DNA of 42,664 nucleotides from Myxococcota bacterium (GCA_024278455.1 JAJRTE010000119.1:1-42664), one strand, 5' to 3'. Shown: positions 18,128-27,708, counted from the stretch's first letter. The notes: a model not told the origin generated them from the letters alone. Made by a program: numbers and translations.

Positions 18128-18130
18128 CTC

Positions 18131-18158
18131 ATTTTGGTCCGGGTACTCGAAATGTCAA
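18131..18158 (-). promoter_or_regulatory. promoter of tetR
   Basis: On the minus strand a perfect TTGACA (18158-18153) is followed after 16 bases by CAAAAT (18136-18131), four of six matches to TATAAT. The operator-like palindrome starts directly downstream. Confidence 0.5.
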
Positions 18159-18566
18159 CACAAAAATCGTTCACACCGGCCCACGCACTCCATTTGTCTC
18201 AGAAGAGCCATGTCACGGAAGAATAATGCGGGCACTGACCCCCACGGCAACCTGCCTCTCACCCGCCCCATTCGTGGCTCCGGTGGTGGCTCTGAGCGCC
18301 GAGTTCGGCGACCGACTCGATGGCGAGGCTTCTGCGGGGCGAGGGAGTGTCTCGCGTTCGGGTCCACGAGACGGAGGCTCGAAGCCCACGCCGCCACGAT
18401 GACGCGGTCGCTCCTCGTACAACCGGCTGGCGGCATGGCGCCCTGGATGCGCATGCGATGAATGGATGTCCCTCTCTCTGCCAGCGCTTGCCGCCCTGCC
18501 TGCGATCGGGTACGGTATTCATGTCGTGTTCCTGCGTAGTTGAGCCCCACACCCCGGGAGGTCATC

Positions 18567-20348
18567 ATGAAACGATTGCGATGGACCATGCTCCTGGTCG
18601 GCTTCCTGCTCACCACCCTGATTCCTTCCACGGTCCTGGGCGCCCAGCGCCTGCACCGCTCGTTCGACGAGGCGGCCGAGGCGTTCGGGGTCCCGGTGGA
18701 GCTGCTCGGCGCCGTCTCCAACGTCACCTCGTCCTGGCACCGGACTCGAGACCAGGGGGCGGAGTCACCCCTCGAGTTCGGCGTGATGGGGCTTCGCGGC
18801 GACGGGAGTTCTCCCGGCCTGGAGGAGGCGGCGTCCCTCCTCGGCGTCCCCCTGGAGTCCGTACGGGACGAGGACCGGTACAACATCCTTGGCGGGGCAG
18901 CGCTGCTTGCATCCTACGCCCGGGAGGCCGCCGGCGGCTCGAGCCCCGGCCCGGAGATCACCTTGGACAATGGCTGGGCCTGGTGGGAGGCGGCCGCGCG
19001 ATACAGCGGCATCGAGAACCCGGTGCTCCAGGACATGTTCGCGGTCCACGTCTTCGAGGCCATGGACAGAGGGCTCGAGGGGCGGGCGCCAACCGGGGAG
19101 ATGCTCTACTTCGCCCCGGCGGTCATGCCGGGCATCATCGGCGACTGGATCCAGGCGGCCCGCGCGCGGTATCGCGCCATGGTGCGAGCGGCCGCCGATG
19201 CCACGGACTACGCCGGCGCGGCCTGGGTCCCGGCCTGTTCCTCGAACTACACCGACAGCAACCGGGGTCCCTCCGACATCTACTACGTCGTCATCCACAT
19301 CTCTGAAGGGTCTTACGCCGGGACCATCTCCTGGTTCCAGAACTGCTCCTCCCAGGTGTCGGCCCACTACGTGGTGAGCAAGTACGGTGAGGTGACCCAG
19401 ATGGTGCGCGAGGCTGACATCGCCTGGCACGCCGGCAACTGGGACTACAACGTCATGTCGGTCGGGATCGAGCACGAAGGGCATACCACCGACTTCGACA
19501 TCACCGACGCCGAGTACCAGGCCAGCGCCGCCCTCACCGCCGATATCTGCGCCCGCAACGGCATCCCCACCACCCGGGACTACATCATCGGCCACGACGA
19601 GGTTCCAGGCGCCGGCCACTCAGACCCCGGCCCCTACTGGGACTGGGACTACTACATGTCACTGGTCAACGGCGGCGCCGCCACCAACACCGCCGACCTC
19701 GTGGGATTCATCCGCGAGGACGACATCTACACCGGGGCCGCCATCCCCGGCGCCACCGTGCGCCTGAGCACCGGCCAGGCCACCAGCGCCGACGGAGACG
19801 GCTTCTACCGCTTCGAAGACCTCGAGGTCGGCACCTACACCGTGACTGCTTCCGCCGATTGCTACGCGTCCGCGTCCAAGACCAAGACCCTGGAACCCGG
19901 CATCGACAACTGGGCCAGCATCGCCCTCTCCCCGGACGGCTCGTGCGAGGCATTCGGTTCCATCATCGGCGATGTCCGCGACACCGACACGCTCGAGCCC
20001 GTGCCCTATGCCACCGTCACCCTGGACACGGGCGAGACCACGCAGACCGACCGCTCTGGCCGTTTCGAGTTCCTCCAGGTCCCCGCAGGCACACACACCC
20101 TCGAGATCGCCACCGACTGCTACTTCCCCGCCACGGTCACCCTGACCGTGGTCGAAGGACAGGGCTCCTCCGTGGTCGTGGATCTCGATCCCGATCCTGC
20201 CTGCACCCCTTCCTGCGGCGCTCCCGCCACCGGCCAGATCAGTGGTCTCCCCGCCGACACGTCCTCCCACCGCCGGGGTCCAGGCGCCTCAAGCGCTCTC
20301 GCGCTCGCCCTGGTCGCCGGGGCCGTGCTCCGCCGGCGCCGGCCGTAG
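18567..20348 (+). CDS. exported N-acetylmuramoyl-L-alanine amidase with two CarboxypepD_reg-like domains
   Basis: Start ATG 18567 follows GGGAGGT by five bases; 593 residues. Residues 1-26 are a signal peptide. Residues about 33-200 resemble a lysozyme-like transglycosylase domain (FDEAAEAFGVPVELLGAVSNVTSSW, then EFGVMGL), but the usual catalytic Glu in the ESxW position is Thr. Residues about 238-365 are an Amidase_2 domain with zinc-ligand candidates H244 (VIHIS), H343 (IIGHDEV) and D353 (SDPG), so it should cut the muramoyl-L-alanine bond of peptidoglycan. Two carboxypeptidase-regulatory-like beta domains follow (about 380-455 and 460-540). The end is a hydrophobic stretch capped by RRRR (573-592), resembling the MYXO-CTERM type of sorting tail. 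No partner gene is apparent nearby. Confidence 0.85.
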   Translation: MKRLRWTMLLVGFLLTTLIPSTVLGAQRLHRSFDEAAEAFGVPVELLGAVSNVTSSWHRTRDQGAESPLEFGVMGLRGDGSSPGLEEAASLLGVPLESVRDEDRYNILGGAALLASYAREAAGGSSPGPEITLDNGWAWWEAAARYSGIENPVLQDMFAVHVFEAMDRGLEGRAPTGEMLYFAPAVMPGIIGDWIQAARARYRAMVRAAADATDYAGAAWVPACSSNYTDSNRGPSDIYYVVIHISEGSYAGTISWFQNCSSQVSAHYVVSKYGEVTQMVREADIAWHAGNWDYNVMSVGIEHEGHTTDFDITDAEYQASAALTADICARNGIPTTRDYIIGHDEVPGAGHSDPGPYWDWDYYMSLVNGGAATNTADLVGFIREDDIYTGAAIPGATVRLSTGQATSADGDGFYRFEDLEVGTYTVTASADCYASASKTKTLEPGIDNWASIALSPDGSCEAFGSIIGDVRDTDTLEPVPYATVTLDTGETTQTDRSGRFEFLQVPAGTHTLEIATDCYFPATVTLTVVEGQGSSVVVDLDPDPACTPSCGAPATGQISGLPADTSSHRRGPGASSALALALVAGAVLRRRRP

Positions 20349-20421
20349 CCGCGTTTCCCTTGCCAGGCCATCCTCCGTCCGGAAGCTTCCTCCCTCATTG
20401 CCGGCCACGCCCTCGAGCTGC

Positions 20422-21606
20422 TCACGACCGTTCAGGCGGCGCGCCAGGGAGCCGAAGCACGAACGGCAGGGCGAGCATCCCCACCAGGGCGCTCGCATGA
20501 TAGGCCGCCTCCAGGCCGAATCGGTCGCCGATCATGCCCACTGGAATCACCACGAGCGAGCGGGTGAGCGCCGAGATCATGATGAAGTACCCGTTGGCCG
20601 CCGACCGATGGTTCGGGGCATGCTCTTGCACCATGGCCAGCATTGCCGGCATGCTCGAGAGGAGCAGAAACCCCACCGCACCCAAGGCCGCCACCCGGAG
20701 CCACCCGCCAGACCAGACGAACGCAAGGATGCCCAGGGGTGCGCCGAGGATCGACCCCGCTATCACCACGCGGCGTCCCCAGCGGTCGCTGGCCACGCCG
20801 GCCGTGAACACCCCGACCACGCCGAACGCCTCCAGCAGCGTCAGGCCGGCGCCCGCAAGCCAGATGTCTCCGGTCCGCGCCTCGAGAAACGTCGGCAGGA
20901 ACGTGCTCATGGATGCATGCATGAACGCCCGGGCGACCAGTATCGCAGAGAGCGGGACCATTACATGCCGGACCTCCCGCCAGGCGCTCCCCGCCGACCC
21001 GGACGAGCGCCTCCCCCCGACAAGGACCTGGGGCCTCAACCGCAGCCAAAGCAGCAACGAGGCAAGCAACCCACCCGCCATCACCGGGTAGTAGCCCTCG
21101 AGGCCGAGCAGGGCGACCGAGCCGACCGCCACCATGGGGCCCACGGCCCGGGCCAGCTCGCCGCCGGTCATGAAGAACCCCATGCCGCGCCCGACGCGAT
21201 CTCCAGACAGTTCCGCCACCGCCACCGGGGCGGGAACGTGCCACACGGCCACGCTTACGCCGGCAAACACGAGGAGCAGGACCAGCGACCCATAGTTCGG
21301 TGCCAGCCCCAGCAGGCACATGGCCACCGCGGTCACCCCCGGAGCCAGGACCAGCAAGCGCTGCATCTCCCGCCGCTCGAGCCAACTCCCCAGCACCGGG
21401 TTGGCCAGGGACGGGACTTGCATGGCCGTGGCCAGGAAGCTGGCCTGGGTCAGCGTCAGACCCAGCTTCTGGATCAGCAGCGGGAGCAGCGGAGGGAGGA
21501 AGCTCGAGTAGACGTCGTGGACGAAATGCCCGGCAGACACGGCCACCACTCCCGCGGTGTCGAAGGGACGCGCGCCGGCTGCCTGTCGGCCCTCTTCTCT
21601 GGACAC
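20422..21606 (-). CDS. MFS transporter, Fsr-like
   Basis: The 394-residue protein starts at GTG 21606, with GGAGGG upstream. It has about 12 hydrophobic segments split by a central cytoplasmic loop (RPQVLVGGRRSSGSAGSAW). The opening AGHFVHDVYSSFLPPLLPLL and the following KLGLTLTQASFLAT resemble fosmidomycin-resistance (Fsr) type transporters. The inter-helix motif SDRWGRRVVIAGS matches the MFS loop pattern in the second half. It most likely exports a small molecule in exchange for protons; the substrate cannot be inferred. It lies alone on the minus strand between two plus-strand genes, head-to-head with mltG and tail-to-tail with the amidase gene. Confidence 0.85.
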   Translation of the reverse strand: MSREEGRQAAGARPFDTAGVVAVSAGHFVHDVYSSFLPPLLPLLIQKLGLTLTQASFLATAMQVPSLANPVLGSWLERREMQRLLVLAPGVTAVAMCLLGLAPNYGSLVLLLVFAGVSVAVWHVPAPVAVAELSGDRVGRGMGFFMTGGELARAVGPMVAVGSVALLGLEGYYPVMAGGLLASLLLWLRLRPQVLVGGRRSSGSAGSAWREVRHVMVPLSAILVARAFMHASMSTFLPTFLEARTGDIWLAGAGLTLLEAFGVVGVFTAGVASDRWGRRVVIAGSILGAPLGILAFVWSGGWLRVAALGAVGFLLLSSMPAMLAMVQEHAPNHRSAANGYFIMISALTRSLVVIPVGMIGDRFGLEAAYHASALVGMLALPFVLRLPGAPPERS

Positions 21607-21875
21607 AACCACCCTCCGTTCTCTCAATACGCGACATGGCCCGGCGGCAGGTCGGGCATCGAGGGGTTCTCGCATCGATCTCGAGGGGACACAACCGCCG
21701 CCGGCTCCGCCGGAGGAGGGCGCGGCTGCGACCCGCAGGCAAGGATGCCTGCTCCACAGACACGGCTGCGACCGGAGAACGCGATAGCCCTGGCCGCTCC
21801 TTCTTGACCTGCGCCGCCGAAGCGGCTATACAGACGGTTGGAGCGGTGAGGACAGACGATCAGCAGGAGCGTCGG

Positions 21876-22904
21876 ATGAGCAGCACAGCCAAGGCCGCCC
21901 TGGCCATCCTGGCCTTGTTCGTTTTCGGTACGATGGCCGCCGTCACCTGGGGCGCCTGGGTCGTCCTCGACTTCATCGACAGCGCACCATCGATGGAGCA
22001 CGCCGAACGGATCGTGACGATTCCTCGAGGCGCTTCCGCCCTGCGTGTCGCCCGTCTTCTCGAGGACGAAGGCCTGGTGACGGACGCCCGGAAGTTCTAC
22101 TACCTGGTTCGCTACAAGAACGTGGCGCCCCGTATCAAGGCCGGGGAATTCCGGTTTTTCACCGACATGAAGCCCAAGGAAGTCCTCGAGGTTCTCCTCG
22201 AGGGGGAGGAAGTGCGTTACAGCCTGACCTTCCCCGAAGGCTACCGGGTGACCGAGATGGCTCCTGTGGTGTCGACATTGCCGTGGCTGAACGGGGATCG
22301 CTTCCTGGTACTCTGTCGCGACAGGACCTTCATCCGGGCACTTGGTTTCGACACCGATTCTCTCGAGGGATACCTCTTCCCTTCCACCTACTTCGTGACG
22401 CGATCCGAGGATGAAAAGGCGCTCGTGCAAGCCATGGTACGCCGTTTCAAGCAGTACTGGACGTCCGACAAGGAGGCCCGGGCTCGAGAACTCGGCATGA
22501 CGATGAACCAGGTCGTCACCCTGGCGTCCATCATCGAGAAGGAGAGCGCTCACGCGGAGGAACTCCCGCTGATTGCCTCGGTCTATCACAACCGCCTTGC
22601 CAGGGGGATGAAGCTCCAGGCCGACCCCACGATCATCTACGGCCTGGAGAACTACGATGGCAACATTCGGCGCAAGGATATCCTCGCGGCCCATCCCTGG
22701 AACACCTATGTCATCCAAGGACTCCCTCCGACCCCAATCGCCAGCCCGGGGGCCGGCGCCCTGGATGCCACGCTCCACCCTGCCCGGACCGACTACCTGT
22801 TCTTCGTGGCCAGGCCGGACCGGACCCACGACTTCTCGAGGACCTACGAGGAGCATGCGCGCAAGGTCCACCGGTACCAGGTCGCACACAACCGGCGACG
22901 CTAG
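21876..22904 (+). CDS. mltG: endolytic transglycosylase MltG
   Basis: This inner-membrane lytic transglycosylase cuts nascent glycan strands and helps set their length. Start ATG 21876 has AGGAG seven bases upstream; 342 residues is typical. One membrane segment spans about residues 8-32. A LysM-like region follows: VTIPRGASALRVARLLEDEGLV. The catalytic YceG core has GYLFPSTYFV, ASIIEKES with the catalytic Glu at E221, VYHNRLARGMKLQADPTIIYG, and NTYVIQGLPPTPIASPGAGAL. All family landmarks are present, so it should be active. It is often found with a Holliday-junction resolvase or aminodeoxychorismate lyase gene, but neither is here. Confidence 0.94.
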   Translation: MSSTAKAALAILALFVFGTMAAVTWGAWVVLDFIDSAPSMEHAERIVTIPRGASALRVARLLEDEGLVTDARKFYYLVRYKNVAPRIKAGEFRFFTDMKPKEVLEVLLEGEEVRYSLTFPEGYRVTEMAPVVSTLPWLNGDRFLVLCRDRTFIRALGFDTDSLEGYLFPSTYFVTRSEDEKALVQAMVRRFKQYWTSDKEARARELGMTMNQVVTLASIIEKESAHAEELPLIASVYHNRLARGMKLQADPTIIYGLENYDGNIRRKDILAAHPWNTYVIQGLPPTPIASPGAGALDATLHPARTDYLFFVARPDRTHDFSRTYEEHARKVHRYQVAHNRRR

Positions 22905-23082
22905 CCCCCCTCCCCATCCTGCACTTTCCGCATCGACACTGTTGGTGTATCTTGTGCTATCGAGATTCCTTTCCCATACCGCCGGCGGGATTTCGTTCAT
23001 CCCCGGCGACGCGCACCGTGCTCGTGTGTGGGGCGGGACTGCCGAGAGCCGACTCGACGCTGGCAACAGACGGAGGAGCGTG

Positions 23083-26028
23083 ATGGAACGAATGTGGATG
23101 CTTGCTACCAACAGCCGGCAACGCGAAGCGAACGACGGAAGGGACTGCGGCAAACGACCTGGCAACGGTCGCCTGCCTGGCGGTCGCGCACAACGCCATG
23201 CATCCCGGGGCCTGCTCGAAGCTCCCGACCGGCAGCGGCGCGCAGTCCACAGCCCCTTGCGCTGGCTGGGGACCATCACCTTGCTCGTGCCCGCGTTGTG
23301 GGTGATCTCCGGCTGCCCACCCACAGCAGATGACGACGCGACGTCCGTGACATCGACGCCGGAGACACCCCCGGACGAACCCTTGCCAGCCGACATCTCC
23401 GTCTATCCCGCGGCAGTGGATTTCGGAGACGTTCCGGTCGGAGCGGCCAGCCCAGCCTACCTCGTCGTGCAAAACCTCGGAGAATCCTCCCTCGAGTTCC
23501 AGGTGACCATCGCCGGCACCGCGGGCAGCGCGTTCTTCCTGTCGGATGACGTATTGGTCCCACCGTCGATCGACGCCGGAGCGGCCACCACGGTTGCTGT
23601 CGTCTTTCGGCCGGCTGACACCGGGACGGTCACCGACACGTTGCAGATCACGTCAAACGATCCGGACGAACCCCAGGTGGATGTGCCACTCAGCGGCAAC
23701 GGCACCGCAAGCGCCGAGACCGACAGGGACGGGGACAGCTACACCGTCTCCGGCGGCGACTGCGATGACGGCGACCCGTCGGTGTACCCGGGAGCCGTGG
23801 AGACTTGCGACCAGCGAGACAACGACTGCGACGGAGAGTTCGACGAGGACGGCCAGGCCACCTTCTACCTCGACAGCGACCAGGACGGCCACGGCGACCC
23901 CGACCAGGTGCTGGTCACCTGCTCGGCGCCCTTCCCTTACGTCTCCGTGGCAGGGGATTGCAACGACGCGGACTCGAGCGTGTACGAGGGGGCACCGGAA
24001 CTCTGCGACGCCAAGGACAACGATTGCGACGCATCGGTCGATGAAGACGTCCAGTCGGTATTCTATGCCGACGCCGACGGGGACGGCTACGGTGACGCGG
24101 AGAACCCAGTGCAGACCTGCCTTCCGGAAAAAGGCCAGGTCGCCAACCCGGACGACTGCGACGACACAGACCCGCTCACCTACCCCGGTGCGGTCGAAAT
24201 CTGCGACGGCAAGGACAACGACTGCGACAGCGACACCAGCGAGGCGGACCCGGACGTGAGCGGCACTTCGACCTGGTACGCCGATGCGGACGGAGATGGA
24301 TACGGAAACGGGATCGCGACCAGCACCGCATGCGTGCAGCCGGACGGGTATGTACCCCAACCCGGCGACTGCGACGATACCGACCCCGGTGTCAATCCTG
24401 ACACCATCTGGTACATCGACTACGACCAGGATGGCCATGGCACCCCCGTGGTGACCCTCGTCCAGTGCGAACAGCCGGAAGGATTCGCCAGGCTCGGCGA
24501 CGACTGCGACGACACCGACCCGGCGTTCCACCCCGGCGCCCAGGAAGACGACTGCGACGACCCCAACGACTACAACTGCGATGGCTCCGTCGCATTCGAG
24601 GACGCTGACGCCGATGGCTACGCCGCCTGCGACGACTGTGACGACACCGACCCGGACATCAACCCCGGCGCACCCGAAATCTGCGACGAAGACGAACCCG
24701 CGGACAACGATTGCGACGGCCTCACCGACGACGCCGACGACTCCCTGCAAGGCGGAACGCCCTTCTACCAGGACCTCGACGGCGACGGGTACGGAGACCC
24801 GGCCTCGAGCACCCTGGCCTGCGTCCAACCCCAGGGGTTCGTCACGAACGCAACCGATTGCGATGACACCTCCTCCGACATCAACCCCGAAACCACCTGG
24901 TACCTGGACGTGGATGGGGACGGCTATGGCGACGATTCACGTTCCACGCACTCCTGCTCGCAGCCTACCGAGGACTACGTGCGCCAGGCCGCAGATTGCG
25001 ACGACCTGGACCCTTCATACCATCCGGGACAGGAAGAACAGTGCGACGGCAACGACTACAATTGCGACGGCCGCGTGGACAACGACGCGGACGGGGACGG
25101 CTACCCCGACATCGCCTGCGGCGGCACCGATTGCAACGACGCCGACGACACGATCATGCCCGAACCAGGCGGCGGCTGCGCCCTCGGGCAAAGCTGCGCC
25201 GACGCACTGGCTCGAGGCCTCGATTTCGGCAACGGCGTCTACACCATCGACCCCGATGGCTACGACACCGGCGTCGCCCCGTTCGATGTCTATTGCGACA
25301 TGAACACGGAAGGGGGTGGGTGGACGCTCCTGTTCAATCTCGCTTCACGGGACACCGCCCTGCATGACTACGACGACGCCAACTTCTGGCTGACCGGGGA
25401 CACCGAAGGATCTCCGGACACCGCCCTCGCCACAGGCTTCAAATCCCAGGCGTACGCCTCCCTCGACGACTTCGACGAACTCATGATCCTGTTGCACGAC
25501 AGGGGCACGCCCACGGCCCACGCAACCTACCAGGTCCTCGAGCCGTTCCTCGGCCGCACCCTGCTCTACCTGTTCAACAACGTCAGCAACGCCCCCATCA
25601 CCACGCCTCGAGTCTCCGGCGAAGGTACCGCCGGGACCACCCAGAATCCCAACCGATCGCAGCGAGAGTACGGAGACCTCTTCGCCGACCACGAGGACGC
25701 CGTGGTCCTCAACCGCTCCGCCGGATGGAGCGCCCAGACCAACTACAACCGTTTCGCGACCACGCTCACCAACAACGACTACCCGCACACCTTCGGCGGG
25801 CTAGGCGGATTCCACGTGAACAGCGGCTGGGGACTCTACTACGAGTCGGCGCCCATCACGCCCTATTGCTCGACCACCAACGGCTATGGCGAAGAGGACA
25901 CCTACACGGTGGGCAACTACAAACCCATCAGTGGGTACTCGTTCCCCTACCAGTCGACCTGCCGAGGTACGGTGGAAGGCACGGTGTTCATCTGGCTCCC
26001 CATCGACACCGCCGTCTGGGTGCGGTAG
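23083..26028 (+). CDS. lipoprotein with ASH domain, MopE-type metal-binding repeats and a fibrinogen-like domain
   Basis: Start ATG 23083 has GGAGG six bases upstream and gives 981 residues. A hydrophobic segment at 61-77 ends in VISGC, a good lipobox with C78. The 60-residue n-region before it is far longer than normal. Residues about 105-207 are an ASH/choice-of-anchor-D beta domain (VDFGDVPVGAAS, then VVFRP and ITSNDPDEP). Residues about 213-700 hold nine MopE-type repeats, each with DxDGDGYGD and DCDDxDPxxxPGAxEICDGxDNDCDG. These are rich in Asp and Cys and expected to bind Ca or Cu. Residues about 700-981 are fibrinogen-like, with FDVYCDMNTEGGGWTLLFN. It is probably a surface adhesion or binding lipoprotein. 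The repeats are diverged, and two of them (fourth and seventh) are short. Confidence 0.85.
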   Translation: MERMWMLATNSRQREANDGRDCGKRPGNGRLPGGRAQRHASRGLLEAPDRQRRAVHSPLRWLGTITLLVPALWVISGCPPTADDDATSVTSTPETPPDEPLPADISVYPAAVDFGDVPVGAASPAYLVVQNLGESSLEFQVTIAGTAGSAFFLSDDVLVPPSIDAGAATTVAVVFRPADTGTVTDTLQITSNDPDEPQVDVPLSGNGTASAETDRDGDSYTVSGGDCDDGDPSVYPGAVETCDQRDNDCDGEFDEDGQATFYLDSDQDGHGDPDQVLVTCSAPFPYVSVAGDCNDADSSVYEGAPELCDAKDNDCDASVDEDVQSVFYADADGDGYGDAENPVQTCLPEKGQVANPDDCDDTDPLTYPGAVEICDGKDNDCDSDTSEADPDVSGTSTWYADADGDGYGNGIATSTACVQPDGYVPQPGDCDDTDPGVNPDTIWYIDYDQDGHGTPVVTLVQCEQPEGFARLGDDCDDTDPAFHPGAQEDDCDDPNDYNCDGSVAFEDADADGYAACDDCDDTDPDINPGAPEICDEDEPADNDCDGLTDDADDSLQGGTPFYQDLDGDGYGDPASSTLACVQPQGFVTNATDCDDTSSDINPETTWYLDVDGDGYGDDSRSTHSCSQPTEDYVRQAADCDDLDPSYHPGQEEQCDGNDYNCDGRVDNDADGDGYPDIACGGTDCNDADDTIMPEPGGGCALGQSCADALARGLDFGNGVYTIDPDGYDTGVAPFDVYCDMNTEGGGWTLLFNLASRDTALHDYDDANFWLTGDTEGSPDTALATGFKSQAYASLDDFDELMILLHDRGTPTAHATYQVLEPFLGRTLLYLFNNVSNAPITTPRVSGEGTAGTTQNPNRSQREYGDLFADHEDAVVLNRSAGWSAQTNYNRFATTLTNNDYPHTFGGLGGFHVNSGWGLYYESAPITPYCSTTNGYGEEDTYTVGNYKPISGYSFPYQSTCRGTVEGTVFIWLPIDTAVWVR

Positions 26029-26298
26029 GCCGACTGCGACAAACCTCGCAAGCTTTTCGTACCCCCCCACGAACGACGACTACCGCAATCGACCAGGTTT
26101 CCTCTTGACTCGATCGGATGTGGCGGTGAAGGATAGAGCAACCAGGATGGAAAGCGAAGCCACCCCTTCGACGACGAGGACTCCCAAAGAGCGCGGGTCC
26201 CGGGGCGGTCGTGTAGGGGAGCAGACCGGGTGTCCAGCCCCTGGCGCATTCCAGGGCACCCTGTTTTGCGTTCGTCGAAGTTGGGATAACCTGCCGTC

Positions 26299-27708
26299 AT
26301 GCAACCACCCGTCACCGTGGTCTACCTCACTCGAGTGCGCCTCCCATCGTTCTCCCCCCAGGGGATCCAGGTGCTCGCCACCGCCCACGCGCTCGCCAGA
26401 GCCGGCGCCGACGTGTACCTGTTCGCCGACCGTCCCGGCGGCGGGGACATCCCGGGCGCCCGCATGGCCACCGGAGAAAGGGCGCCGGAAGGTAGGCGGG
26501 ACGCACGGCACGACTCCGGCGGGAAAGGGACCATGCAGCCCGGGGTTCCACCATCCTCGAGAAGCCTGCTCCACAGCCACGGCCTGACCCCCCACGTCCG
26601 GCTGCACCTTTCGTGGTTGACCACCTCTCATCGCACCCGCGCGGGGCTCGAGTACCGGGCACGGGTGCGCACCGCGCTTCGCCAGGCAGTGCGCAGGGAC
26701 TCACTGCCGATCTTGTTCTCGAGGCGCGTGGACTATGCGGCCGCCTTCCTGCGCCACCGTGCCTGCTTTCCCAGAGCCACACGCCTGGTGCATGAATGGC
26801 ACTACGTGGATTCCGCCAATGCCCTCGAGGCAGGACGGAGGCGCGATGCCTACGCCTGGGCCAGGCTGGAACGTGTCGTGATGGCAGGAGCCGACGGCCA
26901 TCTGGCCATTTCTGCCCGGCTAGGCGATTTCCTGAGTCGCCGCGCCTCCCTCGAGCCGCTGCGCGTCGTTCCCAACGGCGGCCCGGAGCCCGCGTCGAGG
27001 CAGCGGGATCGGGCGGAAGTTCTGGCTCGAGGCCGGTGGCCGGCCCGCCCGGCTCGGGTCGTCTACGCGGGGCTGTTCAGGAGGCCGAACGACCTTCGCG
27101 CCTTGCTCGAGGCCGTTCGCCATCTGCCCTCGAGCGTGGAAGTCGTCGTCGTGGGGGGAGACGATGGGCGACACCGCCTTCGGGAGGTGATGGGCATGGC
27201 AGGCCGGATGGGCCTCCTCATCCGCCCATGTCTACAGGGGAGCCTCGAGGCACCGGCGTCCCGCTCGGCGGGGAACGCGACGACAGGGGGTGACCATGCC
27301 TCGCTCTGCTTCGCGGGCCCCATGACACCGCGGGAGACGAGGACCGTGTTCGAGCAGGCCGATGTGGGGGTTGCCTCGTTCGAGGACAGCATCAACATGC
27401 GGTGGTTTGCCTGTCCGCTCAAGATTCTCGAGTACCACGCCGCCGGGTTGGCGTTGGCCAGCAGCGATCATCCGACTGTCCGAGCGCTGGTGGAGGATGG
27501 CCGCAGCGGCCTCCTCGTACCACCGGGGGACGGACCGGGCATGGCTCGAGCCATCATGCGCCTTCTCGAGACACCGGGCCTGGCCCGGGACCTGGCGAAA
27601 GAAGGGCTGAGGCGCGCGGCGACGCGTACCTGGGTGCACCGCGGAGAGGAACTGCTTGCCACCTTCCGGACTATCGGCACACTTGCGCATGGGTCTCGTT
27701 TCCCGTGA
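26299..27708 (+). CDS. GT4-type glycosyltransferase
   Basis: The 469-residue protein has the two Rossmann domains of a GT-B glycosyltransferase. The C-terminal donor domain is clear: VVYAGLFRRPNDLRALLEAV, then CPLKILEYHAAGLALASSDHP, then VEDGRSGLLVPPGD. The N-terminal domain starts VVYLTRVRLPSFSPQGIQVLATAHALARAGADVYLFAD. It transfers a sugar from a nucleotide donor, probably during cell-surface polysaccharide or glycolipid synthesis. Two low-complexity inserts interrupt the fold, at about residues 48-92 and 315-335, rich in Gly, Arg and Ser. The start has no good ribosome site, so the true start could lie slightly elsewhere. A second glycosyltransferase gene begins 21 bases downstream, so the two are probably cotranscribed. 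Confidence 0.82.
   Translation: MQPPVTVVYLTRVRLPSFSPQGIQVLATAHALARAGADVYLFADRPGGGDIPGARMATGERAPEGRRDARHDSGGKGTMQPGVPPSSRSLLHSHGLTPHVRLHLSWLTTSHRTRAGLEYRARVRTALRQAVRRDSLPILFSRRVDYAAAFLRHRACFPRATRLVHEWHYVDSANALEAGRRRDAYAWARLERVVMAGADGHLAISARLGDFLSRRASLEPLRVVPNGGPEPASRQRDRAEVLARGRWPARPARVVYAGLFRRPNDLRALLEAVRHLPSSVEVVVVGGDDGRHRLREVMGMAGRMGLLIRPCLQGSLEAPASRSAGNATTGGDHASLCFAGPMTPRETRTVFEQADVGVASFEDSINMRWFACPLKILEYHAAGLALASSDHPTVRALVEDGRSGLLVPPGDGPGMARAIMRLLETPGLARDLAKEGLRRAATRTWVHRGEELLATFRTIGTLAHGSRFP

Larger units (their letters stand above)
18099..18566. other. intergenic region between tetR and the amidase gene
   Basis: This 468-base gap separates divergent genes. The tetR side holds the promoter and palindrome described separately. 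The remaining 400 bases return to high GC and show no gene, no ribosome site before an open frame, and no repeat. The island boundary probably lies near 18200, judging from the change in base composition. Confidence 0.5.

Noticed and set aside
20432..21763. Second minus-strand frame across the MFS gene
   Set aside because: Frame 20422-21606 has 12 hydrophobic segments and MFS motifs; this one is a charged shadow.
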